From NCBI RefSeq assembly GCF_000158915.1, contig NZ_GG657754.1, forward strand, positions 8,447,551 through 8,511,550: a stretch of 64,000 nt of DNA. Direction: 5' to 3'. The position numbers were made by a program, and so were the translations under genes. This DNA comes from Streptomyces himastatinicus ATCC 53653 (GTDB taxonomy: Bacteria > Actinomycetota > Actinomycetes > Streptomycetales > Streptomycetaceae). The notes under the pieces are model-generated. The model was not told the origin of the DNA. It ran no database searches and saw only the letters and a program-made list of their open reading frames with translations. Positions 17,699 to 25,579 of the stretch are shown here, one piece after another (the first letter of the stretch is position 1; each line of letters opens with the position of its first letter).

Positions 17699-18122
17699 GG
17701 CCGCGTCCGCGGCCGCGTGCCCGCTTCCGGGCTTCGCCCGGTGGGCGGATGAACTGCAACTCGAGTGTGGCCGGTGGTTCGGCCAGACCCGGGCCGCCCG
17801 CGGCGGCCCAGCCGAGGATGTCGTCGGTGCAGTCGTCGTCCTTGGCCCAGCCGATCCACGTCGCGTGGCCGCCGCCCCGGCGTCCGGCGGCGGAAGGCTG
17901 CACCACGATGACGTTGGCCTGGTCGCACGGGCCGAGGCAGTCCGTTGTACGGACGGCGAGGCGACCGCCCGAGTCGGCGGCCGCGGCGCGCAGCCGGTCG
18001 AGCTGCCATTGGTGGTCGGTGCCGGGGTGCTTGCGAGGGTTGCCACAGCAGCAGCCACGGCAGACGACCAGGGTGCACGGCCGGTCGCGGGCGGCGCCGA
18101 TCGTCGCCGTGCGGGGGCTCAC
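17685..18122 (-). CDS. thioredoxin-fold [2Fe-2S] ferredoxin-like protein
   Basis: A 145-aa protein. The GTG at 18122 overlaps the WD40 stop (GTGA). It contains CRGCCCGNPRKH near the N-terminus and TTDCLGPCDQANVIVVQP in the middle. This C-x(many)-C-x3-C layout resembles (2Fe-2S) ferredoxin-domain proteins of the thioredoxin-like fold. The tail is rich in Arg and Gly. Its tight coupling with WD40, COG0523 and zur genes suggests a role in metal allocation rather than general electron transfer. Its function is not known to me. Confidence 0.72.
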   Translation of the reverse strand: MSPRTATIGAARDRPCTLVVCRGCCCGNPRKHPGTDHQWQLDRLRAAAADSGGRLAVRTTDCLGPCDQANVIVVQPSAAGRRGGGHATWIGWAKDDDCTDDILGWAAAGGPGLAEPPATLELQFIRPPGEARKRARGRGRGRARR

Positions 18123-19150
18123 AGAGTGGTCCCGGAGGGCAACTGGTGGGCCCGTACGCTGCCGTCCCGGTATGCCGCTACGAGTAGTTCCGGCCCGGCC
18201 CAGGCCAGTGATGCGACCGCCGCGTCGCCATCCAGGGTGCGGGCGGGCGAGAGCCGGGATCCGGGCCGACCGGCGGTGGCGGGCCACACCGCGACCGTTC
18301 CATCGTGGCCGCCGCTGGCGAGATGGCCGTCCCCGCCGGGCCGCCAGGCCAGTGCGGTGACGTTCTGGTGGCAGCGCAAGGAGCGGGGGGCCGTGCCGGC
18401 GGGGCCCTTGCCGGAGAAGTCCCAGACGGTCACGTCGGGTGCGCCGTCGGCGGCGAGCCAGAAGCCGGTGTCGTCGAAGGCGAGGCGGGAGACCTTTCCC
18501 GGGTAGCCGGACATGGTGAGTTCGCTCGCGTCGCGGGTGCGCCAGATGTGGATGGAGGCGTCTTGGTTGCCGCTGCATATCCACCGCCCGGTGGGGGCGA
18601 CGGCGAGCGCGAGGTGCGAGCCGATGTAGGGGTAGGTCGCCACTGGTTTGGGGGTGTGCCGCTCGTGGCAGCGCACAGCCCCGTAGGCGGCGATGGCCAG
18701 TCGGCGTCCCTGGCGCAGCCAGGCGAGGTCGGTGACGGTGCTGGCAGCGGGCTCGGTCGCCCACCGTTCATCGCCGTCCGGGGTGAGGACATGCGCGCGG
18801 CGACCGGAGGCGATCGCGACCCGTTCGTGGTTCGCCCATACAGCGGCCGACGACCAGGCTCCGGTGTCGCGGACCGTTGTACGGCTGTCCTCCCTGCGCC
18901 ACAGGGCGTAGCCGGTCGGTCCCGTGGCGGCCGCGTGCCGGGCGTCCGGGGCCAGGGCCACGCTCAGTGCCCCGCCGGGCAGTTCGAAGGTGTCGATGCC
19001 CGCCCCGGTGGCGGCGTCCAGGACCCAGACCATGCCCGAGGCGCCGGCGACGGCGAGCAGGCCGTGGCGTGCGCTGAGGGCGACGGGCGCGTCGTCGACG
19101 GTGGTGTCCCAGGCGGTGGCGAGGCCGGCGTCGGGAGCGGTGATGCTCAT
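18119..19150 (-). CDS. WD40-type beta-propeller protein linked to COG0523
   Basis: A 343-aa protein without signal peptide or membrane segment, made of WD40-like repeats. Visible blade ends include VWVLDAATG, HIWRTRDASELT, VTVWDFSGKG and VAVWPATAGRPG, with GH/GG dipeptides between them. Propellers like this usually serve as binding platforms. The ATG overlaps the stop of the COG0523 gene, so the two are translated together. A direct partnership with the GTPase is a reasonable inference. Confidence 0.82.
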   Translation of the reverse strand: MSITAPDAGLATAWDTTVDDAPVALSARHGLLAVAGASGMVWVLDAATGAGIDTFELPGGALSVALAPDARHAAATGPTGYALWRREDSRTTVRDTGAWSSAAVWANHERVAIASGRRAHVLTPDGDERWATEPAASTVTDLAWLRQGRRLAIAAYGAVRCHERHTPKPVATYPYIGSHLALAVAPTGRWICSGNQDASIHIWRTRDASELTMSGYPGKVSRLAFDDTGFWLAADGAPDVTVWDFSGKGPAGTAPRSLRCHQNVTALAWRPGGDGHLASGGHDGTVAVWPATAGRPGSRLSPARTLDGDAAVASLAWAGPELLVAAYRDGSVRAHQLPSGTTL

Positions 19151-20169
19151 GCGGCGGCTCCGGCGGTGGCCAGACAGTCGGCGAAGCCGCGCTCCAGTGC
19201 GTCCCGGTCGAGGTTGCGGCCGATGAAGACCAGCCGGTTACGGCGCTCCTCTCCCTCGCGCCAGTCGCGGCCGAACTCACCGTCCAGCAGCATGTGTACC
19301 CCCTGGAAGACGTACTGCCTGGGCGCCCCGGCGAGGGCGAGGATGCCCTTGGAGCGGAAGATGTCGACGCCTTTGGTCCGCAGCAGGGTGCCCAGCCACC
19401 GGTTGAGACGTTTTTCGTCGAGTTCGCCGGTCAGGTCGATGCCGACCGAAGTGACGGTGGTGTCGTGCTGGTGCTCGGTCTCGGTGAGGAAGGCCGGGTC
19501 GTCGGCGAGGACGCGCTCGAGGTCGAAGGCGCCGACGTCCAGCACCCGGGGGAGGTCGACCGCGGCGTGCTGGGCGGGGATGATCTGCACGCCGCTGTTG
19601 ATGGCGCGGATGCGTGCGGTGACCTCGGCGATGGTCGTCTCGTCCACCAGGTCGATCTTGTTGAGGACGATCCGGTCGGCGAAGGCGATCTGCTCGACGG
19701 CCTCGTTCTCCACTCCTTCGGGCTTGACCTCGTCCAGGTGCTGGAGGACGTGCGCGGCGTCGACGAGGGTGACGATGGCGTCCAGCCGGAGCTGGGCGGC
19801 GATCTCGTCGTCCATGAAGAAGGTCTGCGCGACGGGGGCCGGGTCGGCGAGGCCGGTGGTTTCGATCAGGATGTGGTCGAAGGTCTCGCGCCGCCGCATC
19901 AGGGCACCCAGGATGCGGATCAGATCTCCGCGAACGGTGCAGCAGATGCAGCCATTGTTCATCTCGAAGATCTCTTCTTTGGCGTCGAGGACGAGGGCGT
20001 CGTCAACGCCGACCTCGCCGAACTCGTTCTCGATGACGGCGACCCGCAGGCCGTGCTGTTCGGTGAGGATGCGATTGAGCAGGGTCGTCTTGCCGGAGCC
20101 GAGGAAGCCGGTCAGTACGGTGACGGGGGTGCGCTCGTCGCGGGGTTCGTCGGGTGGTTGCGCGGTCAT
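19147..20169 (-). CDS. COG0523 (CobW-family) GTPase, putative zinc chaperone
   Basis: A 340-aa protein with all GTPase motifs: GFLGSGKTTLL (Walker A, residues 21-31), the CICC metal motif in NNGCICCTVRGD, LIETTGLADP, NKIDLV, and a C-terminal CobW domain with RSKGILALAG and RLVFIGRNLD. It is a complete member, unlike the two degenerate paralogs in this island. It follows an 89-aa protein without a gap (TGAATG) and is the third gene after zur, so it is under the Zur box at 20901. Confidence 0.93.
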   Translation of the reverse strand: MTAQPPDEPRDERTPVTVLTGFLGSGKTTLLNRILTEQHGLRVAVIENEFGEVGVDDALVLDAKEEIFEMNNGCICCTVRGDLIRILGALMRRRETFDHILIETTGLADPAPVAQTFFMDDEIAAQLRLDAIVTLVDAAHVLQHLDEVKPEGVENEAVEQIAFADRIVLNKIDLVDETTIAEVTARIRAINSGVQIIPAQHAAVDLPRVLDVGAFDLERVLADDPAFLTETEHQHDTTVTSVGIDLTGELDEKRLNRWLGTLLRTKGVDIFRSKGILALAGAPRQYVFQGVHMLLDGEFGRDWREGEERRNRLVFIGRNLDRDALERGFADCLATAGAAA

Positions 20170-20439
20170 TCAGGCTCCTTCGGGTGGCGGGGCGAGCAGG
20201 GCGGCTCGCAAGTCGTCCTCGGTGATCTCTTCGGCGGTGGTGTGCAGGGTCCAGCGGCGGGCCCGGCCGTTCATGGGAAGGACGGCGATGACCGTCTCCA
20301 AGGGCGGGCAGCCGGGCTCGGTGCAGGCGAGTTGCCGGACCACTACAGCGGTGTCGTCATCGAGTCCGAGTAGGCGCCGTATGGTCCGCCTCAGCTCGCG
20401 CAACTGCGGACTCGGCCCTGGGCGGGCTCCCAGCGGCAT
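20170..20439 (-). CDS. conserved 89-aa protein of the zur operon
   Basis: The start is ATG at 20439, after AGGAGA, inside the end of zur (49-bp overlap). The sequence has LRRTIRRLLGLDDDTAVVV, a Cys pair in CTEPGCPP and an acidic end with EEITEDDLRAALL. The CTEPGCPPLET segment resembles short proteins found next to CobW-type genes in actinobacteria. I recall no assigned function. The paired cysteines might bind metal. A role alongside COG0523 is suggested only by position. Confidence 0.65.
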   Translation of the reverse strand: MPLGARPGPSPQLRELRRTIRRLLGLDDDTAVVVRQLACTEPGCPPLETVIAVLPMNGRARRWTLHTTAEEITEDDLRAALLAPPPEGA

Positions 20440-20849
20440 GGCGATGGTTCTCCTCCATCGGTGACGGGTTGGCAGTCGGCGCAGATGCCGGTGAGTTCGA
20501 CGGTGTGCTCCACCGCCGCGAAGCCGGTGTCCGTGCCGATGCGGTCGGCCCACCGCTCCACCACCTCGGAGTCCACCGGCCGACTGCGGCCGCAGCAGCG
20601 GCAGATCAGGTAGTGGCGATGCCCGTCGGCGGGCCGCGGGCGGTACAGCCGTTCGCCGGTGTCGTCGCGTACGACATCGAGACCGCCGGCCGCTTCCAGG
20701 TCCCGCAGGGCCCGGTAGACCGTGGTCAGCCCGATCGGGACGTCGGTGGCGGCCAGCAGCGCGTGCAGTTCCTGCGCGGAGACGAAGTCCTGACAGCCGG
20801 TGAGGACGCGCAGGACGGCGGTTCGCTGCCGGGTCGTCCGACTGCTCAC
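20391..20849 (-). CDS. zur: zinc uptake regulator Zur (Fur family)
   Basis: A 152-aa Fur-family repressor. It has an N-terminal winged helix (TRQRTAVLRVLTGCQDFVSA, then GLTTVYRALRDL), the metal-binding DGHRHYLICRCCGRS segment with two His and a CxxC, and a second pair in ELTGICADCQ. The His/Cys layout and the zinc-starvation neighbours support Zur rather than Fur or Nur. With zinc bound it represses, and without zinc its boxes are freed. A Zur-box-like site lies about 50 bp upstream of the ATG, so it probably controls itself. Confidence 0.93.
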   Translation of the reverse strand: MSSRTTRQRTAVLRVLTGCQDFVSAQELHALLAATDVPIGLTTVYRALRDLEAAGGLDVVRDDTGERLYRPRPADGHRHYLICRCCGRSRPVDSEVVERWADRIGTDTGFAAVEHTVELTGICADCQPVTDGGEPSPCRWEPAQGRVRSCAS

Positions 20850-20900
20850 GGCGGATCACCTCACTGGCGCTCGGCTGAAAGCGGATACCTGAATCGTAGA

Positions 20901-20915
20901 TGAAAATGAAAGCCA
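20901..20915. promoter_or_regulatory. Zur-box-like site between zur operon and permease pair
   Basis: TGAAAATGAAAGCCA, followed by TGTCCATATGAATGATGG, a possible second, weaker half-site. It lies between the divergent zur operon and the DUF318 permease gene and resembles the site at 15398. Confidence 0.7.
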
Positions 20916-21026
20916 TGTCCATATGAATGATGGCTCATGTTTGAATGACGCGTGGGCCGCTCATCCGTCGCCGCTAAGGTGAGCTCCGCAGACCGCCGTG
21001 GCGAAGGACCCTGTGGGGGAGACGTG

Positions 21027-22106
21027 ATGGACAGCGATGTCGACATAGCGCCGCCGCTGCGCGAACGCGGCGACGGCGACCGGGCGTCGCCGCCGCGCCA
21101 TGACGGACCCGACCGAGTCGATGGGCTGGGCACGGCGGTCCGAGTCGCCTCGCACTCGCTGATCGCGGGCGTTCCGGTGGTGGTGCTCGGCGGTGCCGCC
21201 CTCATGTGGGGGCCGGATGTCACCGCCGCGCTCGACCACCGTGCGGTGGCGGCGTGGCGGACGGTGTTCACCGCGATCGTCATCCAGGGCGTGCCGTTTC
21301 TGCTGCTGGGCACCCTGGTGTCGGCCGCCATCAGCGCGTTCGTCCCGGCCCGGGTCTTCACCCGGCTGCTGCCGAGCAACCCGGCACTCGCGGTGCCGGT
21401 GGCGGGCGCGGCCGGGGCGGTTCTGCCGGGCTGCGAGTGCGCCTCGGTGCCGGTGGCCGGCAGCCTGATGCGGCGCGGGGTGACCCCTGCGGCGGCACTG
21501 GCGTTCCTGCTGTCGGCCCCGGCCATCAACCCGATCGTGCTGGTCGCGACCTATGTGGCCTTCCCCGGCAACCCCGGGATGGTCGCTGCCCGCCTCATCG
21601 CCTCGCTGCTCACCTCCGTCGCCATGGGCTGGCTGTGGCTCCGGGCGGGCCGCGAGGAGTGGCTGCGCCTGCCGAAGGGGCCCACCGGGCACACCCCTGG
21701 TGCCGGCCGTGCGGAGGAGTTCCGGGTCTCCCTCCAGCATGACTTCCTGCACGCCGGGGGCTTCCTCGTGGTCGGCGCGGCGGCCGCGGCCACCTTCAAC
21801 GTCGCGGTGCCGCACTCCGTGCTGCGGCTCTTCTCCGACTCCCCGTGGCTGTCAGTGGCCCTGCTCGGGCTGCTCGCGGTGCTCCTCGCGGTCTGTTCCG
21901 AGGCCGACGCGTTCGTCGCCGCCTCGCTCACCGGCTTCTCGCCCACCGCCCGGCTCGCCTTCATGGTCGTCGGCCCGATGGTCGACCTGAAACTGATCGC
22001 CCTGCAATCGGGCACCTTCGGGCGCGCCTTCGCGCTGCGCTTCTCGTCGGCCACCTGGGTCACGGCGATGCTGTGCAGCGCCCTGGTGGGGTGGTGGCTG
22101 CTGTGA
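21027..22106 (+). CDS. DUF318-family membrane permease (YraQ/YcgR-like)
   Basis: A 359-aa polytopic protein (ATG at 21027; GTG at 21024 also possible; GGGGGAG upstream). Eight or so hydrophobic helices follow a 40-residue polar N-terminus. Family motifs are GVPFLLLGTLVSAAI, PGCECASVPVAGSL with a conserved Cys pair, and SAPAINPIVLVAT. A second copy of the helix pattern follows (EADAFVAASL, GPMVDLKL). Proteins of this family are paired with TIGR03943 proteins, as here, and often occur in metal-responsive loci. The substrate is unknown. Confidence 0.88.
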   Translation: MDSDVDIAPPLRERGDGDRASPPRHDGPDRVDGLGTAVRVASHSLIAGVPVVVLGGAALMWGPDVTAALDHRAVAAWRTVFTAIVIQGVPFLLLGTLVSAAISAFVPARVFTRLLPSNPALAVPVAGAAGAVLPGCECASVPVAGSLMRRGVTPAAALAFLLSAPAINPIVLVATYVAFPGNPGMVAARLIASLLTSVAMGWLWLRAGREEWLRLPKGPTGHTPGAGRAEEFRVSLQHDFLHAGGFLVVGAAAAATFNVAVPHSVLRLFSDSPWLSVALLGLLAVLLAVCSEADAFVAASLTGFSPTARLAFMVVGPMVDLKLIALQSGTFGRAFALRFSSATWVTAMLCSALVGWWLL

Positions 22107-22864
22107 AGCGCAACATCCAGGTACTGCTGCTCCTGTTCCTCGGCGTCGGTCTGCTGCACATCTCCCTGCTGAGCGATCTGTATCTGCGCTACGTCCGCCC
22201 CGGACTTCAGCCCGCGCTCATCGCATCCGGTGTGCTGCTCATCGTGCTCGGCGCGGTCAGCGCCGCCCGCGACGGCTTCCCTTTCAACCGCCCCCGCACG
22301 CACCACGATCACGAGCACGGCCACGGACATGCGGGCGGTCCGCGGGTCGCCTGGCTGCTGTACGTACCGGCCCTGACCATTTTGTTCCTGGCGCCGCCCG
22401 CCCTCGGCTCGTACACCGCCGCCCGCGACGACGCGAAGGCCCCCACCGCCCCGAAGCCCTCCGCATCAGGCAGCAGTCTCTTCCCCGCCCTGCCGGCCGG
22501 CCAGGCCGTCGAGATGTCGCTGAACGACTTCACTTCCCGTGCGGTCTGGGACACCAGTGGCACCCTGAAGGGCCGCACCGTCCGCCTCACCGGATTCGTC
22601 ACCCCCGGCCGCCACGGCACTTGGTACGTCAGTCGCCTGGCCATCAGCTGCTGCGCCGCCGACGCGACGGTGCGCAAGGTGCGGGTACACGCGGCCGCGG
22701 CGCCGCCCGCCGACGCGTGGGTGACCGTCACCGGAACCTGGCACCCCACCGGCGAGGTCGGTACGGACGGTGCCGCCCCGGCGCTGGACGCCACCGCCGT
22801 CCGGCGCGTCACCGAGCCGAAGGACCCCTACAACGATGTGGTGGCCACCTGGGGGCGTGGCTGA
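22103..22864 (+). CDS. TIGR03943-family partner of the DUF318 permease
   Basis: A 253-aa protein whose GTG at 22103 overlaps the permease stop (GTGA). Two N-terminal membrane helices are separated from a third by a His-rich loop (THHDHEHGHGHAGG), a likely metal-binding site. A C-terminal soluble domain carries GRTVRLTGFVTPG and ISCCAADA, the family's conserved cysteine segment, and ends in an OB-like fold. It probably forms one complex with the permease. The His-rich loop fits a zinc role. Confidence 0.85.
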   Translation: MKRNIQVLLLLFLGVGLLHISLLSDLYLRYVRPGLQPALIASGVLLIVLGAVSAARDGFPFNRPRTHHDHEHGHGHAGGPRVAWLLYVPALTILFLAPPALGSYTAARDDAKAPTAPKPSASGSSLFPALPAGQAVEMSLNDFTSRAVWDTSGTLKGRTVRLTGFVTPGRHGTWYVSRLAISCCAADATVRKVRVHAAAAPPADAWVTVTGTWHPTGEVGTDGAAPALDATAVRRVTEPKDPYNDVVATWGRG

Positions 22865-22879
22865 AGGCGCAGCCACGCG

Positions 22880-22908
22880 TCAGCCCCAGGCTGGTGGCCT
22901 GGGGCTGA
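22880..22908 (+). terminator. hairpin after the permease pair
   Basis: TCAGCCCCAGGC pairs with GCCTGGGGCTGA over 12 bp around TGGTG. It sits between two convergent genes and can act in both directions. Confidence 0.8.
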
Positions 22909-22935
22909 GGTGTGTCGATGGGCTTGTGGTGATTC

Positions 22936-23328
22936 TCAGCAGTCGCGGAATTCGGGGGACTGGTTGAGGATCTGGGAACGCGTGGAGACGAACTTCGCGT
23001 AGCTGCGGCCCTCTTCGGTGCCGGGCCGGAACGCCGCCACCCGGTGGCAGTTCATGAAGGCCAGAGTGATGCCGAAGTGACGTTCCAGGCTGCCGCGGAT
23101 GGCGTCGCTGGCCAGCGCCCGCAGCAGCTGCCCGCGTTCGGCCTCCGACGGAGGCGGGGTCTGGTTGTCGGTGAAATCGGAGTCACCCTCGCGGAGCTTG
23201 TCCGCCAGACCGGCGATGAGGTCATAGGCGTACGGCAGTGACGCACGGACGGTGGCGACGAAGTCCTGTTCCTGGATCTCGCCCTGTTCGGCCTGGGCGA
23301 GGAGCTCCGGTGCGACGTTCAGCGACAT
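22936..23328 (-). CDS. 130-aa soluble protein paired with the CooC-like ATPase
   Basis: A mostly helical 130-aa protein without signal peptide or known motif. Its features are an acidic N-terminal helix (LLAQAEQGEIQEQDF), LPYAYDLIAGLADKL, and a C-terminal part with FGITLAFMNCHRVAAFRP and FVSTRSQILNQSPEFRDC. Cys residues occur twice, one at the very C-terminus. It begins 49 bp after the ATPase gene ends and belongs to the same Zur-boxed operon. I do not recognise the family. It could be an adaptor or client of the ATPase. Confidence 0.7.
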   Translation of the reverse strand: MSLNVAPELLAQAEQGEIQEQDFVATVRASLPYAYDLIAGLADKLREGDSDFTDNQTPPPSEAERGQLLRALASDAIRGSLERHFGITLAFMNCHRVAAFRPGTEEGRSYAKFVSTRSQILNQSPEFRDC

Positions 23329-23377
23329 GGCGGTGCGGTGTCCAATCAGTCGACTTGCGGATGGCCGGGCGCGGTGT

Positions 23378-24361
23378 TCAGTTCGATACCGTGGTGACGG
23401 CGGTGAGCGGCTCGGACAAGGCTGCCGGTCCGTGCTGGAAGCCGGGGTCGACCTGGGTGCTCAGGTCCTGTCCGGTGGCCCGGTCGGCCCAGGCGCGGGC
23501 GTTGCGCAGATGGAACTCGATCGCCTGCCGCTGGAATTTCTCCCAGTCCTTGGTGCGGAGGTCCACGGCGGTGCGCAGTTCCTCCAGCGCCAGGCGGTGT
23601 TCGGGTTCCAGGTCTCCGGTGTGACGGCCCTGTTCGCGGGCGCGGACCCAGTCGGAGTGGCCGAAGCAGGCCAGCAGGTCGCCGCCGACGTGTTCTTTGA
23701 GGAAGAGCCGGTCGTCCTCGCTGGTCACCTTGTTGCCGACCACGGCGAGTGGCACGCCGAACTCGGCGGCGTGGTCCTTGTACTGGCGGTAGACGGACAC
23801 ACCCTTGCGGGTGGGTTCGGCCACCAGGAAGGTCATGTCGAACCGGGTGAAGAGCCCGGAGGCGAAGGAGTCGGCGCCGGCGGTCATGTCGACCACGACG
23901 TACTCGCCGGGGCCGTCCACGAGGTGGTTCAGATAGAGCTCGACGGCGCCGAGCTTGGAGTGGTAGCACGCGACACCGAGGTCCTCTTCGGCGAACACAC
24001 CGGTGGTCATCAGCCGGACTCCGTCGATGTCCCGGACGTGACGGGCGTGTACCGGGTCGGGGCCGACCGGCCGCAGCAGGCGGGAGCCGCGTCCCGGGGG
24101 AGTGGTCTTGACCATGGCGTCGGCGGAGGCGATACGGGGGTTGTCGCCGCGCAGATACTCCTTGATCTCGCCGAGGCGCGTGCTGAGCGGGACGACCTCG
24201 CGCACCTCGTCCTCGTCCAGCCCAAGGGCCGTCCCCAGATGCTGGTTGATGTCGGCGTCGATGGCGACGACGGGGGCGCTTGAGCGGGCCAGGTGCTGGG
24301 CGAACAGGGCGGAGAGTGTGGTCTTGCCGCTCCCGCCCTTGCCGACGAACGCGATACGCAT
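23378..24361 (-). CDS. CooC/MinD-like P-loop ATPase, Zur-boxed
   Basis: A 327-aa cytoplasmic ATPase of the SIMIBI class. It has the deviant Walker A GKGGSGKTTLSA (residues 7-18), the switch-I region DADINQHLG, Walker B-like YVVVDMTAGADS, and the base-recognition segment VVGNKV. CooC and relatives insert nickel into enzymes, and MinD/Mrp types position partners or carry Fe-S clusters. A Zur-box-like 15-mer lies about 20 bp upstream of the ATG. A zinc-starvation-induced ATPase of this type suggests a second metal allocation route next to COG0523 GTPases. That is an inference. Confidence 0.85.
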   Translation of the reverse strand: MRIAFVGKGGSGKTTLSALFAQHLARSSAPVVAIDADINQHLGTALGLDEDEVREVVPLSTRLGEIKEYLRGDNPRIASADAMVKTTPPGRGSRLLRPVGPDPVHARHVRDIDGVRLMTTGVFAEEDLGVACYHSKLGAVELYLNHLVDGPGEYVVVDMTAGADSFASGLFTRFDMTFLVAEPTRKGVSVYRQYKDHAAEFGVPLAVVGNKVTSEDDRLFLKEHVGGDLLACFGHSDWVRAREQGRHTGDLEPEHRLALEELRTAVDLRTKDWEKFQRQAIEFHLRNARAWADRATGQDLSTQVDPGFQHGPAALSEPLTAVTTVSN

Positions 24362-24381
24362 GGCGGCGCATCACCTCCAGA

Positions 24382-24396
24382 TGAATATGAATGTCA
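24382..24396. promoter_or_regulatory. Zur-box-like site upstream of the CooC-like ATPase
   Basis: TGAATATGAATGTCA, a 15-mer with Zur half-sites at both ends (TGAATAT, ATGTCA), lies 20 bp before the ATPase start. It is the closest of all the boxes to its gene. Confidence 0.72.
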
Positions 24397-24508
24397 TGTG
24401 CGAGCTTGCAGACTTTCTGGCTCGCGGCTGCCCTGTCAAGTCGCCGCAGCTGAAGGGGAGATGGGTGTGGGGTGCCGCCGCATGCGGGGAGGCGTCAGGG
24501 TCAAACTC

Positions 24509-24523
24509 TGGCAATGGTTTTCA
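24509..24523. promoter_or_regulatory. upstream Zur-box-like site of znuA
   Basis: TGGCAATGGTTTTCA. A second, better site follows 24 bp downstream. Two boxes in one promoter would allow tighter zinc-dependent repression. Confidence 0.7.
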
Positions 24524-24547
24524 TTTCTGAGGGGCTGCGAGTGGTTG

Positions 24548-24562
24548 TGGAAATCATTTTCA
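24548..24562. promoter_or_regulatory. downstream Zur-box-like site of znuA
   Basis: TGGAAATCATTTTCA is a near-perfect palindromic Zur 15-mer, 43 bp before the znuA ATG. It should overlap the core promoter. Confidence 0.82.
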
Positions 24563-24605
24563 CTTAGTCTCGTGGCGTTCGTTCCGCCTCTGAGGAGCTC
24601 ACGCC

Positions 24606-25574
24606 ATGAGATCTGCCATAGCCCACCGCATACGCCCCCGTGCCCTCGCCGGAGGCGTCGCCGCCGTAGCCGTGCTCGCCGCCACCAGCGCCTGTTCCAC
24701 CGCGTCCTCGGACACGGCCGATGGCTCCGCCTCCGGCAAAGGGGATTCCGGCAAGGTGATCCAGGTCGTGGCGGCCGAGAACTTCTGGGGCAGCATCGCC
24801 CAGCAACTGGGCGGCAGCCACGTGCACGTCAAGAGCATCATCGACAACCCCGCCGCCGACCCCCACGACTACGAGCCGACCGCGGCCGACGGCCGCGCCG
24901 TCGCCACCGCCCGCTACTCGATCGTCAACGGCATCGGGTACGACTCCTGGGCCGACAAGCTGCTCTCGGCCAACCCGGGGAGCGACCGCACCGGGCTGAA
25001 GATCGGTGACCTGGTCGGCGTCAAGCCGGGCGGCAACCCCCACCGCTGGTACTCCCCGGCCGACGTCCACAAGGTGGTCGAGAAGATCACCGCCGACTAC
25101 AAGAAGATCGCCCCGGCCGACACCGCCTACTTCGACGCGCGGAAGAAAGCCTTCGAGGCCACCACCCTGGCCCCCTACAACCGGCTGGTGTCCGGCATCA
25201 AGTCCACTTACGCGGGCACGCCCATCGGCGCCTCCGAGTCCATCGTCACCCCACTCGCCCAGGGCCTCGGCCTGAAGACGCTCACTCCCGAGTCCTTCCT
25301 CGACGCCATCAGCGAGGGCACCGACCCCACGGCGAAGGACAAAACCGCCATCGACCAGCAGATCAAGAACAAGAAGATCAAGATCTACGTCTACAACAGC
25401 CAGAACTCCACCCCGGACGTGCGGGCCCAGGTGAAGGAGGCCAAGGCGGCCGGCATCCCGGTGGCCACGGTCACCGAGACCCTCACCCCGGCGGGTGCCT
25501 CGTTCCAGGACTGGCAGGTCCGCCAGCTGAAGGGCATCCAGAAGGCCCTGGCCCAGGCCACGGGCAAGAAGTAA
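24606..25574 (+). CDS. znuA: zinc ABC transporter substrate-binding lipoprotein
   Basis: A 322-aa cluster A-I (ZnuA/TroA) binding protein. It has a lipobox near ATSACS (Cys about residue 30), then VVAAENFWGSIAQQLGG. The metal ligands appear as His in NPAADPHDYEP, His in GGNPHRWYSP, Glu in GASESIVTP and an Asp/Gln region near YVYNSQNSTPD. The gene is preceded by two Zur boxes and GAGGAGC. It would capture zinc outside the membrane for the downstream permeases. It lacks the long His-rich loop of ZnuA from Gram-negatives. Confidence 0.93.
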   Translation: MRSAIAHRIRPRALAGGVAAVAVLAATSACSTASSDTADGSASGKGDSGKVIQVVAAENFWGSIAQQLGGSHVHVKSIIDNPAADPHDYEPTAADGRAVATARYSIVNGIGYDSWADKLLSANPGSDRTGLKIGDLVGVKPGGNPHRWYSPADVHKVVEKITADYKKIAPADTAYFDARKKAFEATTLAPYNRLVSGIKSTYAGTPIGASESIVTPLAQGLGLKTLTPESFLDAISEGTDPTAKDKTAIDQQIKNKKIKIYVYNSQNSTPDVRAQVKEAKAAGIPVATVTETLTPAGASFQDWQVRQLKGIQKALAQATGKK

Positions 25575-25579
25575 GGGCC

